Made by a program: the position numbers and the translations under genes. The notes under the pieces are model-generated. The model worked only from the letters and a program-made list of their open reading frames with translations, was not told where the DNA came from and searched no databases. A DNA stretch of 64,000 nt, from positions 237,021 to 301,020 of the forward strand of contig NZ_BLVO01000016.1 of NCBI RefSeq assembly GCF_013340285.1. The letters are read 5' to 3'. Below are positions 26,278 to 35,171 of this stretch, one piece after another. Within the stretch, counting starts at the first letter, position 1; each line of letters starts with the position of its first letter. Source of the stretch: Desulfovibrio subterraneus (GTDB lineage Bacteria > Desulfobacterota > Desulfovibrionia > Desulfovibrionales > Desulfovibrionaceae).

Positions 26278-27831
26278 CTATTCCATTACCAGGTCGCCAA
26301 AGTAGGGGAAGTCCATACCGTTCACGATTGCCTGAGCATTCTTGACCTTCTTGGAAGCGGCCCAGGAAAGGTCCTGCCAGTGCAGCGGAACGAAAGCTGC
26401 GTCTTCGTACAGGATTTTTTCAACCTGCTGCAGCATTGCGGTACGCTTTGCGCGGTCGGTTTCGGCATTGGATTCGTTGATGAGCTTGTCAACTTCGGGG
26501 TTGCAGTAGTTGCCGGAGTTGTATGCGCCCATGCCGGTTTCCTTGTTGGGGCACATGAGCAGGTATTCGGTGAAGTTAGCGGAGTCTTCGGTGTCGGAGT
26601 GCCAGCCGATCATCTGGATGTCGGCGACCTGAGCATCGAACTCATCCCAGTACTGAGCCTTGGGCATGGTCTTCAGGTGCACCTTGATGCCGATCTTGTC
26701 CATCATTGCCACGAAGGCCTGAGCAATGGCTTCGTCCTTCACGTAGCGGTTGTTGGGGGCGATCATGGTCACTTCGAAGCCCTTTTCGAAACCGGCTTCC
26801 TTCATGAGTTCCTTGGCCTTCGCTACGTCGTAACGGGGCTTCAGTTCTTCAACGTAGCCAAGGTAGCCCTTGGGGCTCTGCTGGCCGGCGGTGGTGGAAC
26901 GACCCTTGAGGATCTTCTTCACGATGCCGTCGTTGTTGGTAGCGTATACGATAGCCATACGAACGCGCTTGTCGGCAAATGCGGGCACACGCTTCTGGTT
27001 CAGCTGCAGGGTGATGAGACGGGTACCGGAAAGAGTGATCAGGTCCACGTTCTTGGCTTCGTCAAGACGGTCGTAGTCCTGGGGGGGAACGGGCTGAATC
27101 CAGTCAACGTCGCCGGAAAGGATGGAGGCAACGCGGGTTGCTTCGTTGGCAATGGGCTTGAATTCGATGGTGTCCAGGTTGCCGCGGGGACCCCAGTAGC
27201 CGTCGAACTTGTTGAGCAGCAGCTTAACGCCCTGTTCACGCTCGGTCACAACAAAGGGACCGGTGCCGGATTCATGTTCGTTGGCGAAAGAAGGACCGGA
27301 TTTTACGATGGCGGCCTTATCCTGGCCTGCGGCATCCTTGCCGGTGTAGAAAGCGCTGTCCATGGGGAAGATGTAGGTAGCCATGTTGAGAAGCAGGGGG
27401 TAGGCAACCTTGGTCTTCAGGTCCACGGTGTAATCGTCAACGATAACAGCGGGGCCGAACACTTCGAACAGGCCCTTGAAGTCGGGAGAAACTTTCAGGC
27501 GGTCAAGGGTCCAGGCAACGTCCTTGGCGGTAAAGGTGTTACCGCTGTGGAACTTGACACCCTTGCGCAGGTGGAAACGGACGGTCATGGGATCAAGACG
27601 TTCCCACTTCTCGGCCAGACGGCCTTCGAACTTCATGTCCTGAGTCCAGCGGATCAGCGGATCAAAGACCATGTGGGAATACTGCAGCATGCCGCCGGAA
27701 AGCTGAACATGCGGGTCAAGGGACACCGGGTCGGCGTCCATGGCGAGACGCAGGGTCTTGCCGGCCATAGCGGGGACGGCGAACAGTGCCAGAGACAGAG
27801 CCAGCACCATTGCGGAAACAAAACGTTTCAT
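26278..27831 (-). CDS. dppA: Peptide ABC transporter substrate-binding protein (family 5)
   Basis: 517 residues from ATG 27831, which has GGAGG 6 nt upstream; an in-frame start at 27855 would include that site. A clear signal peptide (MKRFVSAMVLALSLALFAV, cleavage near AMA-G) exports it to the periplasm. The family-5 extracellular solute-binding pattern is visible: DPVSLDPHVQ, RFHLRKGVKFHSGNTFTAKDV and GTGPFVV. It captures di- or oligopeptides for DppBCDF. Related family-5 proteins bind heme, nickel or glutathione, so the exact ligand is open. Structured RNA follows the stop codon. Confidence 0.9.
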   Translation of the reverse strand: MKRFVSAMVLALSLALFAVPAMAGKTLRLAMDADPVSLDPHVQLSGGMLQYSHMVFDPLIRWTQDMKFEGRLAEKWERLDPMTVRFHLRKGVKFHSGNTFTAKDVAWTLDRLKVSPDFKGLFEVFGPAVIVDDYTVDLKTKVAYPLLLNMATYIFPMDSAFYTGKDAAGQDKAAIVKSGPSFANEHESGTGPFVVTEREQGVKLLLNKFDGYWGPRGNLDTIEFKPIANEATRVASILSGDVDWIQPVPPQDYDRLDEAKNVDLITLSGTRLITLQLNQKRVPAFADKRVRMAIVYATNNDGIVKKILKGRSTTAGQQSPKGYLGYVEELKPRYDVAKAKELMKEAGFEKGFEVTMIAPNNRYVKDEAIAQAFVAMMDKIGIKVHLKTMPKAQYWDEFDAQVADIQMIGWHSDTEDSANFTEYLLMCPNKETGMGAYNSGNYCNPEVDKLINESNAETDRAKRTAMLQQVEKILYEDAAFVPLHWQDLSWAASKKVKNAQAIVNGMDFPYFGDLVME

Positions 27832-28264
27832 CCAGTACCTCCAGTACTCTTTCAAACAGGTTTACCTACCTCAACGACGGATCGTTGCCACATTCCTATA
27901 GCACTACAGCCGTAGTCCGGAATACCCCCGGACACAGCTTAGATCGATCCAAAGTAAACAACAGGAAAGCGACTTATCCAACCCATGAAAGGGCTTCAAG
28001 TCAAGCTATTTCTACTGCAAAATTGTCAATATTGTTATGTTGATACGACTAAAACATTCCTCTCGGAAACAGAAATGGCACTCTAGAGGCCCTTTTTCAC
28101 AATTAGTGACGCGGGGTTGCGACTGTCTGTGCACACAGTGCGCCTCCGGACCTGTAAGGCAAAAAGGCAACAAAAAACCTTCGTGAATATAGCCGAATGC
28201 ACCCGCCTTTTTTGGAGAGACCAGAAAATCACACGGGGCATTTTGAGGCATCACGCAGGCACAA
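27832..28264. other. Leader and promoter region of the dpp operon
   Basis: 433 bp with no convincing gene, AT-rich around 27990-28080. It lies downstream of the C-S lyase gene and upstream of dppA, both leftward. TTGACA and TTGACT words on the minus strand near 28000-28035 could be -35 elements, but no good -10 is at the right distance, so I do not call a promoter. Confidence 0.4.
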
Positions 28265-29470
28265 TCAGGCCAGAGCCTTCACAAACCGCTGTAGCGCCTC
28301 AGACAACTGGCTTTTTGCGCATGCGAAATTCAATCGCATGCCGCTCTCGCCTCCCGGCCCGTAGGTGGTTCCGTGGTTGAGCGCGAGGCGGGCATCCTGC
28401 TGTATGCGGCGAACCACCTCGGCCATGTCGCAGCCGGTGCGCTCGCAGTAGCCGGAGAAGTCCAGCCACGAAAGGTAGGTACCTTCAAGGGGCATGCAGT
28501 CCACGCCGGGCAGCGCCCGCACAGCCAGTGCCACGGTATCGCGATTCGTCGCCAGATACGGCAGCAGACTGTCGAGCCATGCATCACCGTGGGTATAGGC
28601 GGCCATGGCCGCGATCATGCCGAAGGTGTTGGGCAGGAACATGCCTGCGCGGTGCACCTGCCGCTCATACTGTCTGTGCAGAGTCGGATTGGAGATGATC
28701 ACGTTCCCCGTAAGGGTGCCGGCAAGGTTGAAGGTCTTTGTGGCAGAAGTGCAGGTGATGGTGCGCGCGGCCACTTCCGGCGCAATGGAGGCCATGACGG
28801 TGTGGCGGTACCCCGCATCGGGATAGACAAGGTCATGATGGATCTCGTCCGCCACGATGAGCAGGTCGTGCCTGCAGCACACTTCTGCCAGCCGTTCCAG
28901 TTCCGGCCGCGTCCAGACCCTGCCGCCGGGGTTGTGCGGGCTGCACAGAATGAGCATGCGGGTGCGGGCGTCTATCTGCGCTTCCAGCGCATCAAAATCC
29001 ATCTCGTATCGACCCTGACCCTTGCGTACCAGACGGTTGGCCGTCACATGGCATCCGTTGTTCCGCACGGCCCCGAAGAAGGGATAGTACACCGGCGTCT
29101 GCAGCACCACATTGTCACCGGGGCGGCAGAATGCCTGCACGGCCAGATTCACGCCCATGACAATGCCGTGTGAGGCAAATATCCATTGCGGTTCGATATG
29201 CCAGTTGTGCCTGCGCTCCATCCAGCCGGCAATGGCCGCATGATACTCCGCATAGTTGCCGGAATAGCCGAGCACGCCGTCTATCATGGCGGAAAGCGCC
29301 TTCTTCACTGCGGGCGGAGGCAAAAATTCCATATCCGCAACCCAGAGGGGAATGCCCCCTTCTGCGGGAGAAACGCCGAACAGGGCCTGCATGTCGTCCC
29401 ATTTTTCGCAGTAGGTGTTGTTGCGGTTGATTACGGTGTCGAAGTCGAAGCAGTGTGCGGACACAGGCAT
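28265..29470 (-). CDS. PLP-dependent C-S lyase / aminotransferase (MalY/PatB type)
   Basis: 401 residues from ATG 29470; an in-frame start at 29530 would add a 20-residue non-conserved piece. Fold-type I aminotransferase. N-terminal DFDTVINRNNTYCEKWDD and PLWVADMEF are the marks of the MalY/PatB cystathionine beta-lyase group. CSPHNPGGRVW and the PLP lysine in TSATKTFNLAG follow. Such enzymes release thiols and pyruvate from cystathionine or S-conjugates. Sulfur-linked neighbours (cysQ 130 bp upstream) fit, but a general aminotransferase role is not excluded. AAGGA stands very close (2-3 nt) to the ATG. Confidence 0.82.
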   Translation of the reverse strand: MPVSAHCFDFDTVINRNNTYCEKWDDMQALFGVSPAEGGIPLWVADMEFLPPPAVKKALSAMIDGVLGYSGNYAEYHAAIAGWMERRHNWHIEPQWIFASHGIVMGVNLAVQAFCRPGDNVVLQTPVYYPFFGAVRNNGCHVTANRLVRKGQGRYEMDFDALEAQIDARTRMLILCSPHNPGGRVWTRPELERLAEVCCRHDLLIVADEIHHDLVYPDAGYRHTVMASIAPEVAARTITCTSATKTFNLAGTLTGNVIISNPTLHRQYERQVHRAGMFLPNTFGMIAAMAAYTHGDAWLDSLLPYLATNRDTVALAVRALPGVDCMPLEGTYLSWLDFSGYCERTGCDMAEVVRRIQQDARLALNHGTTYGPGGESGMRLNFACAKSQLSEALQRFVKALA

Positions 29471-29601
29471 ATCCTTTCTTGTGAGAGTATTGTCTGCTGC
29501 GGGAACCTGTGCGGCTGCAGTGAGCCTCAACCGGCCCCGCAGTGTGATGTTATTACGATAACCTCGAAATATCGGGGTTTGGTCAGTTGCTCCCCGATGC
29601 G

Positions 29602-30456
29602 CTACGCGCGGGCCACGAACCAGCCGTTCAGCAGATCCGCCTTGCCATAGAGAAAGGGTTCACCCTCAAACCCGCACATGGAGCCGCCTGCCGCCTCCAG
29701 CAGAGCCTGACCCGCTGCGGTATCCCACTCCCACGTGGCATGCAGGCAGGGAAAGAGCTGGGCGCGGCCTTCCGCCAGCAGGCAGAACTTATAGGAACTG
29801 CCTGCCCGCAGGCGGGTATGGGGCGCATCCCCCATATAACTGTCGAGGCGCGGAGTCTTATCCACATTGCTCTGCAGCACCACGGGGCCGCCATCGCCCG
29901 CATCGCGTCGGGTGCGTATGCTGCTGATGGTGCGCAGAGGTCGCACGGGGCCGCCATCGCCGTCGCCTATGCGCAGTGCACCGGCTCCGGCCACGCCGAG
30001 ATAGGTTGTGCCGTTGAGCGGCACATGGATGATTCCCGCCAGAGGGCGGTGATTCACCATATAGGCGATGTTCACCGTGAACTGGGCGTTACGCTTGATG
30101 AAGCCCTTGGTGCCGTCGAGCGGGTCCACAAGAAAATAGCTCGGCCACGCCGCCCGCTCTTCATAGGCAGGCAGCCCGCCCTCTTCGGAAATGACCGGAA
30201 TGTCGGGGACAAGGCGCGACAGGCCGCTCAGAATGCAGTCGTTGGCTGCTTCGTCAGCTATGGTCACGGGCGAATCGTCTTCCTTGTAGGATATCTGCAC
30301 ATCCCCGCCATAATACTGCATAATCAGCGCTCCGGCTTCTTCCGCAAGCAGCGCCAGATGCCAGAACACCTCCGCCAGCCCTGCAGGCAGCGGGGTGAGA
30401 AGCGATTGCGGAAATTCGCCTTCCGCGTGCAGCTGTTCAATGACTGATCTGTTCAT
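29602..30456 (-). CDS. cysQ: 3'(2'),5'-bisphosphate nucleotidase
   Basis: 284 residues of the inositol-monophosphatase fold. The metal-binding motifs are present: ISEEGG, DPLDGTKGFIKRN and WEWDTAAGQALLEAAGG. The DPLDGTKGFI form is typical of CysQ, which removes phosphate from adenosine 3',5'-bisphosphate (PAP). The enzyme is usually cytoplasmic-face associated. Dissimilatory sulfate reducers make APS rather than PAPS for respiration, so PAP would come from other routes such as assimilatory sulfation or acyl-carrier-protein turnover. The gene stands 130 bp upstream of the C-S lyase gene on the same strand. Confidence 0.88.
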   Translation of the reverse strand: MNRSVIEQLHAEGEFPQSLLTPLPAGLAEVFWHLALLAEEAGALIMQYYGGDVQISYKEDDSPVTIADEAANDCILSGLSRLVPDIPVISEEGGLPAYEERAAWPSYFLVDPLDGTKGFIKRNAQFTVNIAYMVNHRPLAGIIHVPLNGTTYLGVAGAGALRIGDGDGGPVRPLRTISSIRTRRDAGDGGPVVLQSNVDKTPRLDSYMGDAPHTRLRAGSSYKFCLLAEGRAQLFPCLHATWEWDTAAGQALLEAAGGSMCGFEGEPFLYGKADLLNGWFVARA

Positions 30457-30763
30457 GACTGCTCTCTTGATGGCATTCCGGTGGCGTTCAGACTGCTGAC
30501 AACGTCATTTGGGGTATTGTTTGGCTCCGCCGGGCAGGAACCTTACGTTCCTGCTCCTCGCATACGCGGTGAAATCCGTTTTTGAACCTCTGTCTCAACT
30601 TAACGGGCATAGGGTTTATTGAAAACATAGGTTTGTCATTACCCTTCACGTCATTCAGGTGGCGTTGCCCCCTTGGCGAAGTGCCCTCCACTGCTGTAGT
30701 ACATGCATTAGCCGAGGATGTTAAGCACCACACGGCCATCGCAGTATCACAAACGAGGTAGCC
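30457..30763. other. Intergenic region upstream of the NlpC/P60 lipoprotein
   Basis: 307 bp between divergent genes. It holds a hairpin GCAGGAAC (30534-30541) / GTTCCTGC (30547-30554). A minus-strand frame ending at 30488 reads RQRFKNGFHRVCEEQERKV over its last third but has no convincing start or ribosome site, so I do not call it a gene. Confidence 0.45.
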
Positions 30764-31345
30764 ATGTCCTTTGCCCGCCGCACCGCAGCACACGCCCATT
30801 CGCCCGCAGCCGCTCCTGCCATGCAGACGGACGACATCCCCCTGCGGGAAACAACGCCGCCCCCGCTGCGCCTGCTTCTCTGCCTGCTTGCCTGCCTGTG
30901 CCTGACTCCGGCGCTCGGAGGCTGCGGTTCACGCAATACCGCAACGGTAGTGCAGGACGGCCCGTTGCCCACGCGGCAGGAAGCGGCCATCGTCCGCACG
31001 GCCCGCAAAGCCATTGGTGCAGACTACAATTATGGCGGCTGCAATCCGGCCGAAGGCTTTGACTGCTCCGGGCTGGTCTGGTGGGCCTATCAGGAAAACG
31101 GCCTTTCCATTCCCCGCACCACCTCGGCCCAGAGTGCCGGTGGCCGCCCTGCCGACTGCGCCTATCCCAGACAGGGCGACGTGATCGTCTTCCGCATCTC
31201 GCACAAGGGGCTGCACTCCGGCATATATTCCGGCAACGGATATTTCGTGCACAGTCCCAAGACCGGCCACGTGGTGCGCGAGGAATCGCTGCGCAAGGAT
31301 TACTGGCAGTCACGGCTGCTCACTTGCCGCCGCTACCTGCCCTGA
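30764..31345 (+). CDS. NlpC/P60-family cell-wall hydrolase lipoprotein
   Basis: 193 residues. After a polar N-terminal stretch of about 35 residues comes a hydrophobic segment (LRLLLCLLACLCLTPALGG) ending in a lipobox-like LGGC, so the mature protein is probably lipid-anchored. The NlpC/P60 domain follows: catalytic Cys in FDCSGLVWWAY, His in LHSGIYSG and a third polar residue region at YFVHSPK. These enzymes cut peptide stems of peptidoglycan. The long region before the hydrophobic core is unusual for a signal peptide; the true start may be the ATG at 30821 (MQTDDIPLRET). Confidence 0.85.
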   Translation: MSFARRTAAHAHSPAAAPAMQTDDIPLRETTPPPLRLLLCLLACLCLTPALGGCGSRNTATVVQDGPLPTRQEAAIVRTARKAIGADYNYGGCNPAEGFDCSGLVWWAYQENGLSIPRTTSAQSAGGRPADCAYPRQGDVIVFRISHKGLHSGIYSGNGYFVHSPKTGHVVREESLRKDYWQSRLLTCRRYLP

Positions 31346-31525
31346 CCCTGCGCAGACCCTGTCCTGCCCCCTACCCCGGCTCCAACAGTCATGAAGCCCC
31401 TCACCCCCCTGAGGCCAGCCCTGACAAGACTTCCCCGAGACGTGCTGCAAACGCCCCTCTCAGGCTGCCCGCATGATCCAGCGAACCAATCGGCACCTCA
31501 AACGGGAAGATTCCGGCATAGATGT

Positions 31526-31554
31526 TTGCATGCAATACAACCATTTGATATAGT
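31526..31554 (+). promoter_or_regulatory. Predicted sigma-70 promoter for the rhodanese gene
   Basis: TTGCAT (31526-31531) and TATAGT (31549-31554) are separated by exactly 17 bp. GGAG at 31580-31583 and the ATG at 31591 follow at normal distance. Confidence 0.5.
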
Positions 31555-31590
31555 TGCATTATATTGACAAACCCTATCCGGAGAAGCCTC

Positions 31591-32010
31591 ATGTATAGAA
31601 AAATTCTATTGCTCGTCGCAGCCTGCGTACTCGTTCTTGCCGGCAATGCCTTTGCCGGCAGCTACAACTACATCTCACCCGAGCAGATGAAGACCAACCT
31701 TGAACAGAAGACCCCCATGCACATCATGGATATTCAGGTAGAGGATGGCTATGCCAAGCATCACCTGCCCGGTGCCATGAAGTCCTGCGCGTATCCTGTA
31801 AAGTCCGCAGAAGACAAAGCCAAGCTCGATGCCTTCATGGCAGACATCACCAAGGACGAGGCTCCTGTCGTCATCATCTGCCCCCGCGGCAAGGGCGGTG
31901 CCGAGCGCACCTACGAACACCTGAAGGAAAAGGGCATTTCCGAAAGCCGCCTGCTCATTCTGGAAGGCGGTCAGGAAGGCTGGCCCTATCCCGAATCGCT
32001 GGACAAGTAA
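31591..32010 (+). CDS. Exported single-domain rhodanese-like protein
   Basis: 139 residues from ATG 31591 (GGAG 7 nt upstream); the in-frame start at 31564 lies before the ribosome site. A signal peptide (RKILLLVAACVLVLAGNAFA) targets the periplasm. The rhodanese domain carries the active-site loop VIICPRGKGGAERTY, with Cys as likely sulfur acceptor, and a final EGGQEGWPY that matches the usual GG-x-x-W ending. It should carry or transfer sulfane sulfur, which fits a sulfur-metabolising organism. It has its own promoter and a strong terminator, so it is probably monocistronic. Confidence 0.88.
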   Translation: MYRKILLLVAACVLVLAGNAFAGSYNYISPEQMKTNLEQKTPMHIMDIQVEDGYAKHHLPGAMKSCAYPVKSAEDKAKLDAFMADITKDEAPVVIICPRGKGGAERTYEHLKEKGISESRLLILEGGQEGWPYPESLDK

Positions 32011-32029
32011 TTCTGGTTCTGAATGTTGC

Positions 32030-32065
32030 AGAGCCGCTCCGGATGATCCGGGGCGGCTCTTTTTT
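32030..32065 (+). terminator. Rho-independent terminator of the rhodanese gene
   Basis: AGAGCCGC with inner CCGG pairs with CCGG and GCGGCTCT, directly followed by TTTTT. It ends about 55 bp after the stop codon. Confidence 0.85.
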
Positions 32066-32177
32066 GTATTGTCTCTGTCTGTCAATCACGGGGCAATCAC
32101 GCGGACAACCGCGCGGGAACGGCTCGGCCCGAACACGGCCCGAAACACGACAGGGCATGGCAGTATATGACAGGCAG

Positions 32178-35150
32178 CTAGCGGGCCAGATGGTGCCGCA
32201 GCTTTTCCAGCACGGCCTGTTTCTTGGCAGGTTTGGCCAGATAATCGTCACACCCTGCGGCAAGGCACTTTTCGCGGTCTTCGGCATAGGCATTCGCTGT
32301 CAGAGCGATGATCGGCACCCGACGCTTGCCTGTTTCCGTTTCAAAACTCCGTATGGCCTGGGTTGCGGCATACCCGTCCATACCGGGCATCTGGATGTCC
32401 ATGATGACGGCATCGAACTGCCCTTCCCTGAACTTGGCTACGGCCTCATTGCCGTCTTCCGCATAGTCGCAGGTATAGGGCGAATCCTTGAGATAGAAGC
32501 CCATGAGCATGCGGTTGGCACTGGAATCTTCCGCAATGAGCACCTTTCCTGTCTGGTCGGAATCATCCATGGAGCTCCCCTCGGCAGACGTTATGGAAAG
32601 GCCCGGCGCGAGCGTGTTGTTCAGAAGACCTTCCAGCACACTTATCAGCTTGCCCGGCGTGGCAGGTTTGGCGAGAATCGGCAGTCCGGTCTGGGGCAGC
32701 GTCTTGCCGCCCTGCGGGGAGTGCGAAGAATCCAGATAGAGCAAGGTGGGAGGCAACATGGAGCCGAAACGCTTCAGCATCTGCCTGTGCGCCGACACAC
32801 CGTCCAGTTCTGCCAGATCACTGCCCATGATAATGGCATTAAACCGGGTGGCGCCCTGCCCGTTCTGTCGTTCCAGCTGATTCTGCGCCTCCTGCACCGA
32901 GAAAGCCTCCACACTTTCAGCACCATAGTTTGCAAGCGTGAGCACAAGATAATGCAGGGTAACGGGGTTATCGTCCACAAGCAGCACCCGCCTGCCCGCA
33001 AGCGACGGAGCAGAACCACTCACGGACGACTGTTCCGGCAGGGGCAGCACGCAGGTGAATGTAAAGGTCGCCCCCTGTCCGGGACGGCTTTCCACGCTTA
33101 TGGCACCCCCCAGATACTCCACAAGGCGCTTGGTAATGGCGAGCCCCAGCCCTGTTCCGCCATATTTGCGGGCGGTTGAACTGTCAGCCTGCGTAAACAC
33201 GTCAAAAATGCTCTGCTGCTTGATGATGGGAATACCTATTCCCGTATCCTTTACGGCGATTTCGAGCGTTACGTTATTCTCTACCCGCTGCAGCACGTGC
33301 ACCGTGGTAATGACATGGCCGAGCGCGGTAAACTTGAGCGAATTGCTCAACAGGTTCAGCAGAATCTGCTGCAGCTTGTTGGGATCGCCCACCACCTTTT
33401 CCGGTACGTCGGGGGCAATGTAGAGAATGGTTTCCAGCCCCTTCTGCGCGGCCTGTACACTCGTCATGGAATACACGCGTTCAAACAACCCTTCGAGACC
33501 GAAGGGAATATGTTCAAGCTCTATATGGCCGGCCTCGATTTTGGAAAAATCCAGAATATCGTTGATCAGGTCGAGCAACACCTCGCCGGAGCCGCGCAGC
33601 ATCTGCAGATACCGCGACTGCTGCTCGTTGAGGCCGGATGCCTGCAGCATATCCACCAGTCCCAGCACGGAATGCATGGGCGTGCGGATTTCGTGACTCA
33701 TGGAGGCAAGGAACCCGCTCTTGGCGCGGTTGGCTTCCTCCGCATTCTGCATGGCCTTGCGCAAAGCGTTCTCGGCCGCAATACGCGGTGAAATATCGCG
33801 TATAACACACAGAACCGCGTCCTGCTCCTGATACCGGAGTTTGCGGATATGCATTTCCGCATGAAAGGCATCACCCTCAACGGGCATGATGCGCATCTCG
33901 AACTGCCGTTTGGCCAGCGGGCTGCCGGCAGGTGTCTTGCGCACCATCTCCAGCACCTGCCACATTTTCTGGCCGTATTCCTGCATCACCAGATCCTGCA
34001 TGGACAGAGAGAGCATGCGGTTGCGTTCCGTCCCCATGAGGTCCAGCGCCTGCGCGTTGCATTCGAGAATCCTGCCGTCGAGGTCATAGATGATGATGGC
34101 ATCCATAACCTCCTCAAACAGCAACTGATAGCGCGCCAGTTCCTCCGCCTTGCGCAGATTCACCAGCATCGCGTCCAGCGCATGAAGCACGTCGTTCACT
34201 TCGGTAATGGGCGTAACGCCTTCAGGCAGGGCAAGACGCGCCTGACCGAGCGAAATGCTCCGCGCGCTTTCTGCCAGCGCCCGCAGCGGGCCGGTGATCT
34301 TGAGACCTATGAAATAGGCCAGAATGGAACATAGAACACTGGTGAACAGCAGCACCACAACATTGTTCAGAAGGTTGGAACGCTTCAGTTCCTCAAGCGG
34401 GGCCGACGAGGCAAAGTAGTAGATACCCTCGAATCCGGTGGCAGCCAGCAGGCCCTCACGCCCTTCCACCAAACAAGGCTGGGGGATACCCTTGTCCGTG
34501 ACTCCCGAAGTGTATTGCACAGAGGCAGGCCTGCCGGTGCGCAGGTCGCGAAAAGCTCCAAGATGGAGAACGAGCAGGGAATAATCCTCTTTTTCAAGAA
34601 GCACTCCCTCTGCCGGAGGTTGGAAGAAATACATGCCCACGGCCGTACCCACAACCTGCGAGCGGTTGCGTATAGGGCGCGTTGAGGCCACGTAGAACCG
34701 GCCTTCCGATGTCAGGGATAACGAACTGGTCTGCGGTGCAGGCTGAAGAGAAAATTCGTGGGCCTCTATGGGAATGGGACCGTCTGTTGCGGCATACACG
34801 CGCTGGGAATCGGCCGCGCGCAGATACAAGTGCAGATCAGGCGCAGCTGCGGCAAATGCGGCCAGACGTTCCCGCATCTGGTATTCCACCCCCAGCTGCA
34901 GGGTCACACGAATGGAATTGTCTTCGCCAAGGGCATCCAGTTGCCGCTGGGCCTCACCCATTCCCCTGAAATAGTACTGGCCGAGCTGCTTTGCTTCTGC
35001 GCCCACGCGGTCCTGGAACTGGCGGTACATCGAGCCGGAGTATGTATACTGCATCACCGCAAGCAGCGCGAGGGCGCAAACAAAGACCAGCCCCACGGTT
35101 GCTACAATGATCAGCGATGTGACCGATCTTGATGTATTACGTTTTAGCAT
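32178..35150 (-). CDS. Hybrid sensor histidine kinase: periplasmic sensor, HAMP, PAS, HisKA, HATPase, REC-REC
   Basis: 990 residues. Membrane helices at about 10-32 and 268-288 enclose a Cache-like periplasmic domain. A HAMP region (about 290-345) follows, then PAS (about 350-460), HisKA with SHEIRTPMH (His near 484), and HATPase_c with DTGIGIP and GGTGLGLAITKRL. The first receiver (about 725-845) has the acidic start LLVDDNP, but its acceptor position reads IIMGSDLAELDG, so the phosphorylated Asp is Gly. The second receiver (about 868-988) is canonical, with VIMDIQMPGMDG and ALTAN. It lies 21 bp after a periplasmic binding protein gene that could present its signal. No output regulator is adjacent. 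Confidence 0.92.
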   Translation of the reverse strand: MLKRNTSRSVTSLIIVATVGLVFVCALALLAVMQYTYSGSMYRQFQDRVGAEAKQLGQYYFRGMGEAQRQLDALGEDNSIRVTLQLGVEYQMRERLAAFAAAAPDLHLYLRAADSQRVYAATDGPIPIEAHEFSLQPAPQTSSLSLTSEGRFYVASTRPIRNRSQVVGTAVGMYFFQPPAEGVLLEKEDYSLLVLHLGAFRDLRTGRPASVQYTSGVTDKGIPQPCLVEGREGLLAATGFEGIYYFASSAPLEELKRSNLLNNVVVLLFTSVLCSILAYFIGLKITGPLRALAESARSISLGQARLALPEGVTPITEVNDVLHALDAMLVNLRKAEELARYQLLFEEVMDAIIIYDLDGRILECNAQALDLMGTERNRMLSLSMQDLVMQEYGQKMWQVLEMVRKTPAGSPLAKRQFEMRIMPVEGDAFHAEMHIRKLRYQEQDAVLCVIRDISPRIAAENALRKAMQNAEEANRAKSGFLASMSHEIRTPMHSVLGLVDMLQASGLNEQQSRYLQMLRGSGEVLLDLINDILDFSKIEAGHIELEHIPFGLEGLFERVYSMTSVQAAQKGLETILYIAPDVPEKVVGDPNKLQQILLNLLSNSLKFTALGHVITTVHVLQRVENNVTLEIAVKDTGIGIPIIKQQSIFDVFTQADSSTARKYGGTGLGLAITKRLVEYLGGAISVESRPGQGATFTFTCVLPLPEQSSVSGSAPSLAGRRVLLVDDNPVTLHYLVLTLANYGAESVEAFSVQEAQNQLERQNGQGATRFNAIIMGSDLAELDGVSAHRQMLKRFGSMLPPTLLYLDSSHSPQGGKTLPQTGLPILAKPATPGKLISVLEGLLNNTLAPGLSITSAEGSSMDDSDQTGKVLIAEDSSANRMLMGFYLKDSPYTCDYAEDGNEAVAKFREGQFDAVIMDIQMPGMDGYAATQAIRSFETETGKRRVPIIALTANAYAEDREKCLAAGCDDYLAKPAKKQAVLEKLRHHLAR

Positions 35151-35171
35151 ACGATCTGCACATAAAAAACA

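Noticed and set aside
25888-27915. 675-codon plus-strand frame across dppA and dppB
   Set aside because: Antisense to a complete ABC operon with continuous motifs on the other strand; it also crosses the hairpin-rich gap.
30488-30799. Minus-strand small ORF with RFKNGFHRVCEEQERKV
   Set aside because: No ribosome site, the N-terminal half overlaps the leader and start of the lipoprotein gene, and I know no family for it.
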